Assembly: GCA_900547035.1 (NCBI GenBank)
Contig: URFM01000045.1
Span: 1 to 29,013 of the forward strand
Reading direction: 5' to 3'
DNA: 29,013 nt
Source: an uncultured Clostridium sp.
Lineage (GTDB): Bacteria > Bacillota > Clostridia > Lachnospirales > Lachnospiraceae
Positions 1-7,395 of this stretch are shown here, piece after piece. The notes under the pieces are model-generated. The model made no database searches and was not told the DNA's origin. It saw only the letters and a program-made list of their open reading frames with translations. A program made the position numbers and the translations under genes. Positions within the stretch are counted from its first letter, which is position 1. Each line of letters begins with the position of its first letter.

Positions 1-228
1 GGACCGGGAAATGTGCGGATTACCATAGACCGGAATCTCCGGGCAGGCCGTTCGGCCGGAGATTTTCTGAGTCCCGGGAAGCCTAAAATACCCGCTGGGG
101 AGGGCGGCTCGGTTCTGGAAGTCAAATACGACGCCTTTCTTCCGGACATTGTCCGCATGGCGGTCCAGGTTCCAAACCGGCAGGCCGCAGCCTGCTCCAA
201 ATACGCCCTCTGCCGCAGATACGATTAA
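1..228 (+). CDS. VTC-domain polyphosphate polymerase-like protein, C-terminal fragment
   Basis: The reading frame is open from the first base, so the gene begins outside the window and only about 75 C-terminal residues are visible. The end contains VRITIDRNLRAG, VLEVKYDAFLPD and SKYALCRRYD. These match the C-terminal part of bacterial VTC domains, where strands of the tunnel carry Arg/Lys and the conserved E-x-K (here LEVKYD). VTC proteins bind triphosphate or polyphosphate and in yeast polymerise ATP phosphate into polyphosphate. The bacterial copies are inferred to do the same at the inner membrane face. The DUF4956 and CotH genes that follow are the usual companions of bacterial VTC genes, which supports the call. 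The DUF4956 start is 17 bases downstream, so the genes are probably co-transcribed. Confidence is limited by the missing N-terminal portion. Confidence 0.65.
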   Translation, partial: GPGNVRITIDRNLRAGRSAGDFLSPGKPKIPAGEGGSVLEVKYDAFLPDIVRMAVQVPNRQAAACSKYALCRRYD

Positions 229-245
229 ATCAGGAGAATCCGCAT

Positions 246-923
246 ATGACATTTAACTTTCAGGACATCTTTCAATCAAGCTTTCTGGAATACACCGGGG
301 CGATCTCCATGCTGGACATGGCCCTTGCGCTGGCCCTGTCCTTTGCCTTGGGACTGTTTATCTTTTTTGTCTATAAAAAATCCTACGCGGGGGTCATGTA
401 CTCGGCCAGCTTTGGCGTAACCTTGATTGCCCTCTGCATGATTACCGCCCTTTTAATCCTGGCGGTGACGTCCAATGTTGTGCTGTCTTTGGGCATGGTG
501 GGCGCCCTGTCCATTGTCCGCTTCCGCACCGCCATCAAGGAACCGTCGGATATCGCCTTTCTGTTCTGGTCCATTGCCGCGGGGATTGTGCTGGCGGCGG
601 GATTTATTCCCCTGGCAGTGCTGGGAAGCCTGTTCATCGGGGTAATTCTGGTGATTTTTTCCCGGTATAAAAGCTTTGAGCAGCCCTACATACTGGTGGT
701 CCACTGTGAAAACGGGGAGGCGGAACAAAATACCCGCGCCTTTGTAATGGCCAGGGTCCGGCGGCTGTCATTAAAGAGCAAAAGCGTGTCCCCAGGCTGC
801 ATTGAACTGAATTATGAGCTTCGCCTGAAGGATGACAATACGGATTTTATCAATGAACTGGCAGAAATGCCCGGCGTGAGCCATACCGTAATGGTATCTT
901 ACAACGGCGATTATATGAGCTGA
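246..923 (+). CDS. DUF4956 domain-containing membrane protein
   Basis: A 225-residue protein with about four to five hydrophobic segments (roughly residues 22-43, 53-75, 78-90 and 103-140) followed by a soluble cytoplasmic-looking domain (about 145-225). The run SLGMVGALSIVRFRTAIKEP at residues 81-100 is the hallmark of DUF4956. The function of this family is not established. It recurs next to VTC-domain polyphosphate polymerases and CotH proteins, and both are present here, so a role in the same membrane-associated phosphate or cell-surface process is inferred. The start is supported by CAGGAGAATCCGCAT just before the ATG. Five bases separate its stop from the CotH start, indicating an operon. 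Confidence 0.85.
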   Translation: MTFNFQDIFQSSFLEYTGAISMLDMALALALSFALGLFIFFVYKKSYAGVMYSASFGVTLIALCMITALLILAVTSNVVLSLGMVGALSIVRFRTAIKEPSDIAFLFWSIAAGIVLAAGFIPLAVLGSLFIGVILVIFSRYKSFEQPYILVVHCENGEAEQNTRAFVMARVRRLSLKSKSVSPGCIELNYELRLKDDNTDFINELAEMPGVSHTVMVSYNGDYMS

Positions 924-928
924 AGAAT

Positions 929-2323
929 ATGCTGAAACATCAGAAAATCGACTGGATCTGCGCGGCGGTCATGGCCCTGGCGGCGGCTGCCGCAGTGCTT
1001 TTTATGAACGGGGAAAAGCTCGGGTTGATTCCCGCATCCTCCTCGCCCGGCTATGAGAGCCGGCTGTTTGACAAGTCAAAAGTCCATCAGGTGGAAATCC
1101 TGATTGAGGACTGGGAAGGGTTTCTCCAGTCGGCTCCTCAGGAGGAGTACCATCCATGCACCATCCGGATTGACGGGGAAAGTTTTGCCAATGTGGGACT
1201 GCGGGCCAAGGGAAATAATTCCCGCAGGCTGACGGAGCGGTACGGTCTGGACCGCTACAGCCTGAAGGTGGAGTTTGACCATTATACATCGGGAAATTAT
1301 TACGGTCTGGACAAATTTTCCCTGGATTCCTCCTTTCAGGACAACAGCTATATGAAGACCTGGATTACCTACGATATGATGGAATATATGGAGGTTCCCA
1401 CGCCCCTGTGCAGCTATGCCTGGGTGCAGGTGAACGGGGAGGATTGGGGACTGTTTTTGGCCATCGAGGAGCCGGAGGAGGCATTTGCCAGGAGGGATTT
1501 CGGCCCGGACCACGGCCAGCTCTACAAGCCGGACTACCGTTCCCTGAATGATGAAAATGCCGACGTTCACCTGCGCTATACCGGAGACTTCTTTGACAGC
1601 TACGATAATATTTTCCGGAACGCCAAATTTGACCCTTCCGACGAGGACAAACGGAGGGTGATTCAGGCCCTGAAGACTCTGGATTCCGGGGAGAATCTGG
1701 AGGAGGCGGTGAATGTGGAGCAGGTGCTTCGCTATTTTACGGTCCAGGTTTTCGTGGTGAACATGGACAGTTATCTGGGGAAAACCGGCCACAATTATTT
1801 TCTGTATGAGGAGGACGGCCGCTTGAGCATCCTGCCCTGGGACTATAATCTGGCCTTTGCTACCTACTCTCTGGGAATGCCTGACCCGGTGAACGATTCC
1901 ACCCTCTATGTGAATTATCCCATCAATACCCCGGCCAGCGGGGAGATTATGCGAAAGCGTCCCCTGTACCACAACTTAATGAAGGTGGATGCTTACTTTG
2001 AGCAGTATCACCGTTACTTTGACCAGCTGCTGGCAGGATATTTTGAAAGCGGCCGGTTCGAGCGGTTCGCGGCCTGGACCAGAGAGCTGATTGCGCCTTA
2101 TGTGAAGAATGACCCTACCGCCTTCTGCTCCTACGAGGATTTCCAGCTGGGAGCGGATACCATCATCCGGTTCTGCCTTCTTCGGGCCCGAAGCGTGCGG
2201 GGGCAGCTGGAGGGAGAGATCCCCTCCACCATCCGGGGCCAGATGGAAGATCAGAGCAGCTTCATCGACGCCTCCGGCGTATGGCTGCCGGACATGGGAG
2301 AAATCGCGGACCTGAAGGATTAG
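929..2323 (+). CDS. CotH kinase family protein
   Basis: A 464-residue protein with a short cytoplasmic N-terminus and one hydrophobic anchor or uncleaved signal (about residues 9-26), so the main domain probably lies outside the membrane. CotH-family motifs appear in order: VGLRAKGNNS (89-98), WGLFLAIEEPEEAF (173-186), GQLYKPD with the likely nucleotide-contacting Lys200 (196-202), and SILPWDYNLAF with the likely metal-binding Asp305 (300-310). Bacillus CotH phosphorylates spore-coat proteins. In non-sporulation contexts like this one, downstream of VTC and DUF4956 genes, the substrate is unknown. The ribosome binding site before position 929 is weak and partly inside the DUF4956 stop region, so translational coupling is likely. 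A T-run follows the stop near 2341-2350 but its stem is poor. Confidence 0.85.
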   Translation: MLKHQKIDWICAAVMALAAAAAVLFMNGEKLGLIPASSSPGYESRLFDKSKVHQVEILIEDWEGFLQSAPQEEYHPCTIRIDGESFANVGLRAKGNNSRRLTERYGLDRYSLKVEFDHYTSGNYYGLDKFSLDSSFQDNSYMKTWITYDMMEYMEVPTPLCSYAWVQVNGEDWGLFLAIEEPEEAFARRDFGPDHGQLYKPDYRSLNDENADVHLRYTGDFFDSYDNIFRNAKFDPSDEDKRRVIQALKTLDSGENLEEAVNVEQVLRYFTVQVFVVNMDSYLGKTGHNYFLYEEDGRLSILPWDYNLAFATYSLGMPDPVNDSTLYVNYPINTPASGEIMRKRPLYHNLMKVDAYFEQYHRYFDQLLAGYFESGRFERFAAWTRELIAPYVKNDPTAFCSYEDFQLGADTIIRFCLLRARSVRGQLEGEIPSTIRGQMEDQSSFIDASGVWLPDMGEIADLKD

Positions 2324-2359
2324 CGGCAGCCCCGGGACTTCCGTTTTTTTCATTGGGCC

Positions 2360-2388
2360 TTGTATTTCCACTCCTTACATGATAAAAT
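2360..2388 (+). promoter_or_regulatory. Predicted sigma-A promoter for rfbC
   Basis: TTGTAT at 2360-2365, a 17-base spacer and TAAAAT at 2383-2388. This would start transcription near 2395, about 30 bases before the chosen rfbC start. It lies just after the CotH gene and a run of seven T at 2344-2350, so rfbC probably begins a new transcript. Confidence 0.5.
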
Positions 2389-2426
2389 GGTACAAGCCTT
2401 TGAAGGTAAAAAAGGAGCATGGAATT

Positions 2427-2981
2427 ATGGGAAAGATTAAAGTTACGACCTGCCCCATTGAGGGTCTGTATGTGATTGAGCCCACGGTCTTTAAAGATGA
2501 GCGTGGGTATTTTATGGAAACTTATAACCAGAACGATTTTAAAGAGGCCGGACTGGATATGGTATTCGTCCAGGACAACCAGTCCATGTCCGTAAAGGGC
2601 GTGCTGCGGGGCCTTCATTATCAGAAGCAGTATCCCCAGGGGAAGCTGGTGCGGGCGGTGAGAGGCACCGTGTTCGACGTGGCGGTGGACCTGCGGGAGA
2701 AGTCCGCCACCTACGGCAAATGGTTCGGAGTGATTCTCTCCGCGGAGAACAAGAAGCAGTTTTACATTCCCGAGGGCTTTGCTCACGGATTTTTGGTGTT
2801 GTCCGATGAGGCGGAGTTTGCCTACAAGTGTACGGACTTCTATCATCCGGGGGATGAGGGCGGCTTAAAGTGGGACGACCCGGAAATCGGCGTTGACTGG
2901 CCCATTGAAGAGGGGATGGAACTTATCATCTCCGAAAAGGACAAAAAGTGGGGCGGATTCAAGGAAACCTTCCGCTTTTAA
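2427..2981 (+). CDS. rfbC: dTDP-4-dehydrorhamnose 3,5-epimerase
   Basis: A 184-residue cupin epimerase (RmlC/RfbC) that converts dTDP-4-keto-6-deoxyglucose to dTDP-4-keto-L-rhamnose in the cytoplasm, the third step of dTDP-L-rhamnose synthesis for surface polysaccharide. Active-site signatures are present: the catalytic base His64 in RGLHYQ, Lys73 in QGKLVR, the catalytic acid Tyr139 in CTDFYHPGDEGGLKWDDP, and the following IGVDWP. The length is normal for the family. The ATG at 2427 is chosen because AAAGGAG at 2411-2417 lies 9 bases upstream. An in-frame ATG at 2379 would add 16 residues not typical of the family and falls inside the predicted promoter. The next gene encodes a polysaccharide export permease, which fits a rhamnose-containing glycan. 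The other rml genes are not in the window. Confidence 0.95.
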   Translation: MGKIKVTTCPIEGLYVIEPTVFKDERGYFMETYNQNDFKEAGLDMVFVQDNQSMSVKGVLRGLHYQKQYPQGKLVRAVRGTVFDVAVDLREKSATYGKWFGVILSAENKKQFYIPEGFAHGFLVLSDEAEFAYKCTDFYHPGDEGGLKWDDPEIGVDWPIEEGMELIISEKDKKWGGFKETFRF

Positions 2982-3009
2982 GTCTTAGAAACGAGGAAAA
3001 ACAAGAACT

Positions 3010-3825
3010 ATGGGTTATGTGATTTCTCTTGGAAAAGAGATTGTCCGCAAGCGGAAAATGATTCTGGACCTTTCCAAGGCGGATTTTAGAAAACGTTTCG
3101 TGGGCTCCTATTTCGGAATCGTTTGGATGTTTCTCCAGCCCCTGGTAACGGTTTTGATTTACTGGTTTATTTTCGGAGAATACGGCATGAAATCCGTTCC
3201 GCCGGTGCCAAACGCCAGCTATGTGGTGTGGCTGGTGCCCGGCCTGGTGCCCTGGTTTTTTTACAGCGAGGCGCTGAACGCCATCACCGGCTGTCTGCAG
3301 GAGTACAGCTACCTGGTCAAAAAGGTGGTCTTCCAGGTGGAGATTCTGCCAATCATTAAGCTGACCTCCTGCCTGATGGTCCACGCCTTCTTCATTTTGA
3401 TTATGCTGGCCCTTTATCTGGTAATGGGGCAGCCGGTATTCATCACCTGGATTCAGATCCTTTATTATTCCCTGGCGGCGGCGGTTTTGGCCCTTGCCAT
3501 CGGATATTTTACCAGCGCGGTGAATGTATTTTTCAAAGATATGGCCAATATTGTAGGAATCTGCCTGCAGTTTGGCATCTGGCTGACGCCAATTATGTAT
3601 GATGAGGCCATGTTTACCAGCCGGGCGCCCTGGGTGGCCACAGTGCTGAAGCTGAATCCCTTTTATTATATCGTGGCGGGCTACCGGGACAGCATGCTTA
3701 CCGGCAATTGGTTCTGGGAGCGGCCCACCATGACCCTCTACTACTGGGGAGTGACGGTGGTAATCCTGCTGGTGGGTCTTAAGATGTTTAAACGGCTGCG
3801 GCCGCATTTTTCCGATGTGCTGTAG
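3010..3825 (+). CDS. ABC-2 type polysaccharide/teichoic acid export permease (Wzm/TagG-like)
   Basis: A 271-residue integral membrane protein with an amphipathic N-terminal region and six predicted membrane spans. Family features include ADFRKRFVGSYFGIVWMFLQP (about residues 24-44), PGLVPWFFYSEALN, LTPIMY and LNPFYYIVAGYRDSML, ending in the usual FKRLRPHFSDVL. Such permeases pair with a Wzt/TagH ATPase to flip undecaprenyl-linked polysaccharide or teichoic acid. The family C-terminus is intact, but the ATPase gene that normally follows within a few bases is absent. A metallopeptidase gene comes next instead. The ribosome binding site (GAGGAAAAAC) is modest and about 28 bases separate it from rfbC, with which it is probably co-transcribed. 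Confidence 0.87.
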   Translation: MGYVISLGKEIVRKRKMILDLSKADFRKRFVGSYFGIVWMFLQPLVTVLIYWFIFGEYGMKSVPPVPNASYVVWLVPGLVPWFFYSEALNAITGCLQEYSYLVKKVVFQVEILPIIKLTSCLMVHAFFILIMLALYLVMGQPVFITWIQILYYSLAAAVLALAIGYFTSAVNVFFKDMANIVGICLQFGIWLTPIMYDEAMFTSRAPWVATVLKLNPFYYIVAGYRDSMLTGNWFWERPTMTLYYWGVTVVILLVGLKMFKRLRPHFSDVL

Positions 3826-3882
3826 GCTTCCGGCCGGCGTTTTCGGACAGATGAGGAAGATGGAAAAAGGAGGAGAGGGGCC

Positions 3883-4482
3883 TTGCTGGGACAGGTAGAA
3901 ATTCAGTGGAGAGCCGGAGGCAGAGAGGGAAGCCTTCAGGTCCAGGCGGTCTATTCCGCCAGAAAGACCATGGGCCTGGAGGTAAAGCCGGACGGCCGGA
4001 TTTACGCCCGTTTTCCCCGCCGCACGCCGGATAATACGGCCAGAACTTTCATCCGGGAGCACAGCCGCTGGATTGTGGAAAAATGGCTGATGATGGAACA
4101 GAGAAGAGAGAAGACGCAGATGCGCCCCAGGCGGGATTACGAGGAGAATCCCGCCCTGGAGCGCATTTACCGTAAGAGGGCCAAGGAGCGGCTTTTGGAG
4201 CGGACCGCTTATTTCGCGAAAATCATGAATGTGACCTATGGTACTGTCCGCCTCAGCAGCGCCAGAACTCGGTGGGGCAGCTGCAGCGCCAGGGGAAACT
4301 TAAATTTTCACTGGAAGCTGATTCTTATGCCGCCGGAAGTTTTGGACTATGTGGTGGTCCACGAGCTGGCTCACCGAAGGGAGATGAACCACTCGCCACG
4401 GTTTTGGGCCATTGTGGAGAAGGTTCTGCCGGACTACAAGGAGAGAAGACGGTGGCTGAAGGAAAACGGCGCGACGGTCTAG
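3883..4482 (+). CDS. YgjP-like M48/SprT-type zinc metallopeptidase
   Basis: A 199-residue protein of the YgjP-like metallopeptidase family. The zinc site is seen as HELAH (His160, Glu161, His164) with a third ligand, His170, in NHSPRFW. Upstream is the family motif RWGSCSARGNLNFHWKL (residues 130-146). There is no signal peptide, so it is cytoplasmic. Its substrate is not known. The start is a TTG at 3883, chosen because AAAGGAGGAG (3866-3875) lies about 7 bases upstream and the nearby ATGs at 3851 and 3860 are out of frame. It follows the export permease by 57 bases and converges on the DUF1576 gene, whose stop is only 12 bases away. No clear terminator lies between them. Confidence 0.87.
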   Translation: MLGQVEIQWRAGGREGSLQVQAVYSARKTMGLEVKPDGRIYARFPRRTPDNTARTFIREHSRWIVEKWLMMEQRREKTQMRPRRDYEENPALERIYRKRAKERLLERTAYFAKIMNVTYGTVRLSSARTRWGSCSARGNLNFHWKLILMPPEVLDYVVVHELAHRREMNHSPRFWAIVEKVLPDYKERRRWLKENGATV

Positions 4483-4494
4483 TGGGTCAGTACG

Positions 4495-5940
4495 TTAATC
4501 TTCCTGGTCGGAGGAAGAATGGTCGATGAGGGCGATGACGGCTCTTAAATTCTGTTCCTTCATCTCGGTTCTTGCGGCAGGCAGGTAGTATTCCAGTATA
4601 GGCAGAAGAATCAGAGCGGTGATGCCCGCGGTGAAGCCGCCGTTGTAGAGTACCAGGCCTCCGTGGAGGGCGCTGGTGGCGGTACACATGGAGGCGCATA
4701 AGAATCCCGCCAGAATCCCGGCCCGGACGCCGAAGCGGCCGCTGACGGGACAGAGACCGGTGGCGAAGGCCACGCCGTTGATGTAGCTCTGGGTTGAGAT
4801 GGACCAGCTCAGCTCACGGTCGTGGATGGCACAGGCGGCCATGGTGACATAATAGAGAAGCTGGTAGCCGAAAACAATGGGCCACACGTTTTTGGGATGC
4901 TGTCCCATAGAAGTGAAGGTTAAGGAAGCCAAAAGGACGCCCATGGTAGGGCCGGTAAAACCGGCTCCTTCCGTCAGCCGGGTAATCACGTTGAGATAGA
5001 GGAGAAAGAGGATGCCACAGACGCCGATGTTGACCAGGCAGAGGGGCATCCCATATTTTTGGCTGAAATCGCTGGCATAGCCCGTATCCTTTAAAAGAGC
5101 GCCGTACCCCCGGAAGGTTTTGCCGTTGAGCAGAAAGCCTGCTCCCAGGCAGACCAGAAAGAGACTCAGAAAGAAAGGGGTGGCGAAATGAATATGATTA
5201 TGCTCGAAGCTCTGATAAATTTCACTAACCTGAGTGACCCGAGTTACCCCGGGGAGGCACATGGTTTTATAGAGGAAATTGTATAAAAAGAAGCCGAACA
5301 GGCCAAAAGCCAGGCCGCCGTTGTACAGGTTGTAGCCCTTGTGCCAGGACTTTGCTCCCGGTAGGATGACCGGAACCATAAAGCCGATGAGAATGGAAAA
5401 AAGGATAGCGACCAGAACGCCGAAGATCGTAACCTCCGGTTTCCCGAACACGTATTCCCCGTGACGGGTATAGCGGAATAAGAACTCGCTGATAAAGGGA
5501 GCAAAGCTGGTGGAAAACATGCAGATGTGAAGATTAGCTTTCAAATCAAGCTTCCGGCGGCGCAGAAAGAGAATCGGGGCCAGAAAACAGGGCCACATAT
5601 TGAGAAAATTGAGTCCGTAGAAGCAGTGGGCGATGACCAGAAAGAAACCGGCCAGGGTATTTACATGGGAATCGCCCTTTAAGCATACCATGAAAACAAA
5701 GCAGGCCAGGCCGCAGGCTCCGGCATTGAGCAGGGCGCTGGAAAGCCCGCCGATGGCAAAGTAATCCGTTACCAGAGGCGAGGGCGTAACCAGAATCAGA
5801 TACCAGCCCCGAAAGACCGCGCCGATTTCGCCGGTATAAAAGGCGGCAAAGACCGCCGCAATCAGAAATGACAGTGAAAAATACAAGGCTAGTCCATTGA
5901 TGATCTGGCTGCTGCTGACAGTGATTTTCGATTTTTTCAT
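4495..5940 (-). CDS. DUF1576 multi-pass membrane protein
   Basis: A 481-residue protein, nearly all hydrophobic with roughly a dozen predicted membrane spans, matching the Clostridia-enriched DUF1576 family. The N-terminus is MKKSKITVSSSQIINGLALY. Two halves share similar Gly/Asn-rich helices (for example YNGGLAFGLFGFFLYN and HGGLVLYNGGFTAG), suggesting an internal duplication like many transporters. No function or substrate is established. The start at 5940 is supported by a purine-rich GGGGGGAATT just upstream. An in-frame start at 6087 would add 49 residues that run through the predicted promoter and hairpin, so it was not used. A strong promoter lies at 6000-6027 and a palindromic element sits between promoter and start. 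Confidence 0.85.
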   Translation of the reverse strand: MKKSKITVSSSQIINGLALYFSLSFLIAAVFAAFYTGEIGAVFRGWYLILVTPSPLVTDYFAIGGLSSALLNAGACGLACFVFMVCLKGDSHVNTLAGFFLVIAHCFYGLNFLNMWPCFLAPILFLRRRKLDLKANLHICMFSTSFAPFISEFLFRYTRHGEYVFGKPEVTIFGVLVAILFSILIGFMVPVILPGAKSWHKGYNLYNGGLAFGLFGFFLYNFLYKTMCLPGVTRVTQVSEIYQSFEHNHIHFATPFFLSLFLVCLGAGFLLNGKTFRGYGALLKDTGYASDFSQKYGMPLCLVNIGVCGILFLLYLNVITRLTEGAGFTGPTMGVLLASLTFTSMGQHPKNVWPIVFGYQLLYYVTMAACAIHDRELSWSISTQSYINGVAFATGLCPVSGRFGVRAGILAGFLCASMCTATSALHGGLVLYNGGFTAGITALILLPILEYYLPAARTEMKEQNLRAVIALIDHSSSDQED

Positions 5941-5964
5941 AATTCCCCCCTTGTACACCTTACT

Positions 5965-5994
5965 GTAACAGTTTACGCCGTTCGGAACTGTTAC
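5965..5994 (-). repeat. AACAGTT palindromic element, copy A
   Basis: Perfect 9-base inverted arms GTAACAGTT (5965-5973) and AACTGTTAC (5986-5994) around a 12-base loop that itself contains CCGTTCGG. This copy shares the arms but not the TATCTTCTTG loop of the other copies. It lies 24 bases upstream of the DUF1576 start codon, and the predicted transcription start (near 5993) is at its outer edge, so the transcript would begin with this hairpin. Confidence 0.75.
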
Positions 5995-5999
5995 TTTTA

Positions 6000-6027
6000 A
6001 TTGTACAGAAGAGGAAGATTTTGTCAA
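6000..6027 (-). promoter_or_regulatory. Predicted sigma-A promoter for the DUF1576 gene
   Basis: On the minus strand, a perfect TTGACA (6027-6022), a 16-base spacer and TACAAT (6005-6000). Transcription should begin near 5993, at the edge of the GTAACAGTT palindrome. Confidence 0.65.
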
Positions 6028-6087
6028 CCGGATATGGGGCGAATCTGCGGTAAATCGGTGGGAGATTGGCGGCAAACCGGCAGTCAA

Positions 6088-6675
6088 TCAGACGTCAATC
6101 AGCCGGAGGGCCAGCTGGCAGAGTACCTCCGCAGCCCCGGACAGCACCATGACGAGGATCGGGTTCATGCGCAGACGGATCAAAAGGACCAGGGCTCCCA
6201 GGAAAATCAGAAATCCCCGAAGGTTTACATTCTGGGCCAGAGCGGCCAGGGAACTGAGTCCCTGGGGCCAGAGGATGGATATCAGGATGGAAAAACCTGC
6301 CGAGGCGATCATGGCGATCACCGCCGGGCGCAGGGAGGAGAGTACGTCCTGGATTATGGAGAGGTGACCGTATTTTAAATAAGCCCAGGCCAGCAGGGAA
6401 ACCAGCAGGCAGGAAGGCAGGACGCAGCCGGTGGTAGCACAGAGGGCCCCCCAGAACCCGCCGACCCTGGTTCCCACGAAGGTGGCGGAATTGATGGCGA
6501 TGGGGCCGGGGGTCATCTGGGAAATGGTAATCAGGTCCGTAAATTCCGACAGGGAGAGCCAGCCGTGGAGGGTTACCACCTGTTGCTGGATTAAGGGCAT
6601 GGCCGCGTAGCCTCCGCCGAAACTGAGGGCGCCAATCTGAAGAAAACTGATAAAAAGCTGGAGATAAAGATTCAT
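6088..6675 (-). CDS. Chromate transporter family protein (short CHR, second of pair)
   Basis: A 195-residue membrane protein with a single CHR domain. The N-terminal signature LSFGGGYAAMPLIQQQVV (about residues 17-34) and the motif TISQMTPGPIAINSATFVG define the family, followed by hydrophobic helices to the C-terminus. Short CHR proteins act as heterologous pairs, so this is one half of a two-subunit transporter with the overlapping upstream gene. Family members export chromate, but many anaerobe members have no tested substrate. The start ATG overlaps the upstream gene's stop by four bases and has a strong GGAGGAG ribosome binding site. Confidence 0.88.
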   Translation of the reverse strand: MNLYLQLFISFLQIGALSFGGGYAAMPLIQQQVVTLHGWLSLSEFTDLITISQMTPGPIAINSATFVGTRVGGFWGALCATTGCVLPSCLLVSLLAWAYLKYGHLSIIQDVLSSLRPAVIAMIASAGFSILISILWPQGLSSLAALAQNVNLRGFLIFLGALVLLIRLRMNPILVMVLSGAAEVLCQLALRLIDV

Positions 6676-7259
6676 GATGTCTCCTCCTTTTTCGTCTGGT
6701 CTGTCTGATGATCCTTTTTATGGTTCAGGTTTCTGGTCAGCAGTCCAAAGACCGCCGATGCCAGGATAATCAGGGCGGCGTTCACCTCCAGCACGTAGCT
6801 TGCCAGGAAGGCGGCGCAGAGCACCAGGATGGAGAGCCACCTGCGGTCCCGGACCAGTCCGCCGGTCATTTCCACTACCACCTGAGCGATGACGGCGGCT
6901 ACGCCGGACTGCATGCCGTTTAACATCCATCCCACATAATCATTGCTGCGGAAAGCTGTGTAGCACAGGGAGATGAGGGAGAGGATGACAAAGGGAGGCA
7001 GCACCGTTGCCAGGACGGAAATCAAAAGTCCCTGGATTCCCGCCATCTGAAATCCCACCACAATGGCTCCATTGACGGCAATGGGGCCGGGACAGGACTG
7101 GGCGATGGCCACCAAATCCAGCATTTCCTGTTCATCAATCCAGTGGAAACGGTCCACGAACTCTTTTTTCATCAGAGTGATAATGACATAGCCTCCGCCG
7201 AAGGTGAAGGCGCTTAAGTAAAGATTGGTGAGAAAAAGCTTGCGCAGCGAGGGTTTCAT
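6672..7259 (-). CDS. Chromate transporter family protein (short CHR, first of pair)
   Basis: A 195-residue single-CHR-domain membrane protein, the first gene of the pair. It shows FTFGGGYVIITLMKKEFVD (about residues 18-36) and IAQSCPGPIAVNGAIVVG, paralogous to the same motifs in its partner. The two halves of the transporter differ most near the C-terminus, where this one has a charged tail (KKDHQTDQTKKEETS). A divergent LysR gene begins 136 bases away, a common arrangement for control by a LysR activator. The minus-strand promoter in the gap has a TATAAT at 7320-7315 but no good -35 box, which fits dependence on an activator (inference). Confidence 0.88.
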   Translation of the reverse strand: MKPSLRKLFLTNLYLSAFTFGGGYVIITLMKKEFVDRFHWIDEQEMLDLVAIAQSCPGPIAVNGAIVVGFQMAGIQGLLISVLATVLPPFVILSLISLCYTAFRSNDYVGWMLNGMQSGVAAVIAQVVVEMTGGLVRDRRWLSILVLCAAFLASYVLEVNAALIILASAVFGLLTRNLNHKKDHQTDQTKKEETS

Positions 7260-7307
7260 AGGAAAATTACCTGCCTTTTACGTGATGTTCTGCTCTTAGG
7301 ATAAGCC

Positions 7308-7336
7308 TTGATGGATTATATGTAAAATAGTATAAT
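7308..7336 (+). promoter_or_regulatory. Predicted promoter of lysR and divergent control region
   Basis: TTGATG (7308-7313), 17-base spacer and a perfect TATAAT (7331-7336), pointing to the LysR gene. The opposing TATAAT for the CHR operon (plus-strand ATTATA, 7315-7320) lies inside this spacer, so the promoters overlap. An AT-rich inverted repeat with arms AAAAT and ATTTT at about 7324-7339 may be a regulator site. Confidence 0.6.
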
Positions 7337-7395
7337 TTTATAGTATTCATATGAATTTGCCTATGTATCGAAATCAGCGGGAGGGATTTATTTCA

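Noticed and set aside
1076..1972. Long open frame on the minus strand inside the CotH gene
   Set aside because: It is antisense to a gene with clear family motifs, has no ribosome binding site and shows no recognisable protein features.
2959..4062. Long minus-strand frame across the export permease
   Set aside because: It is an antisense shadow of the permease and peptidase genes, rich in His/Gln typical of reverse-strand frames.
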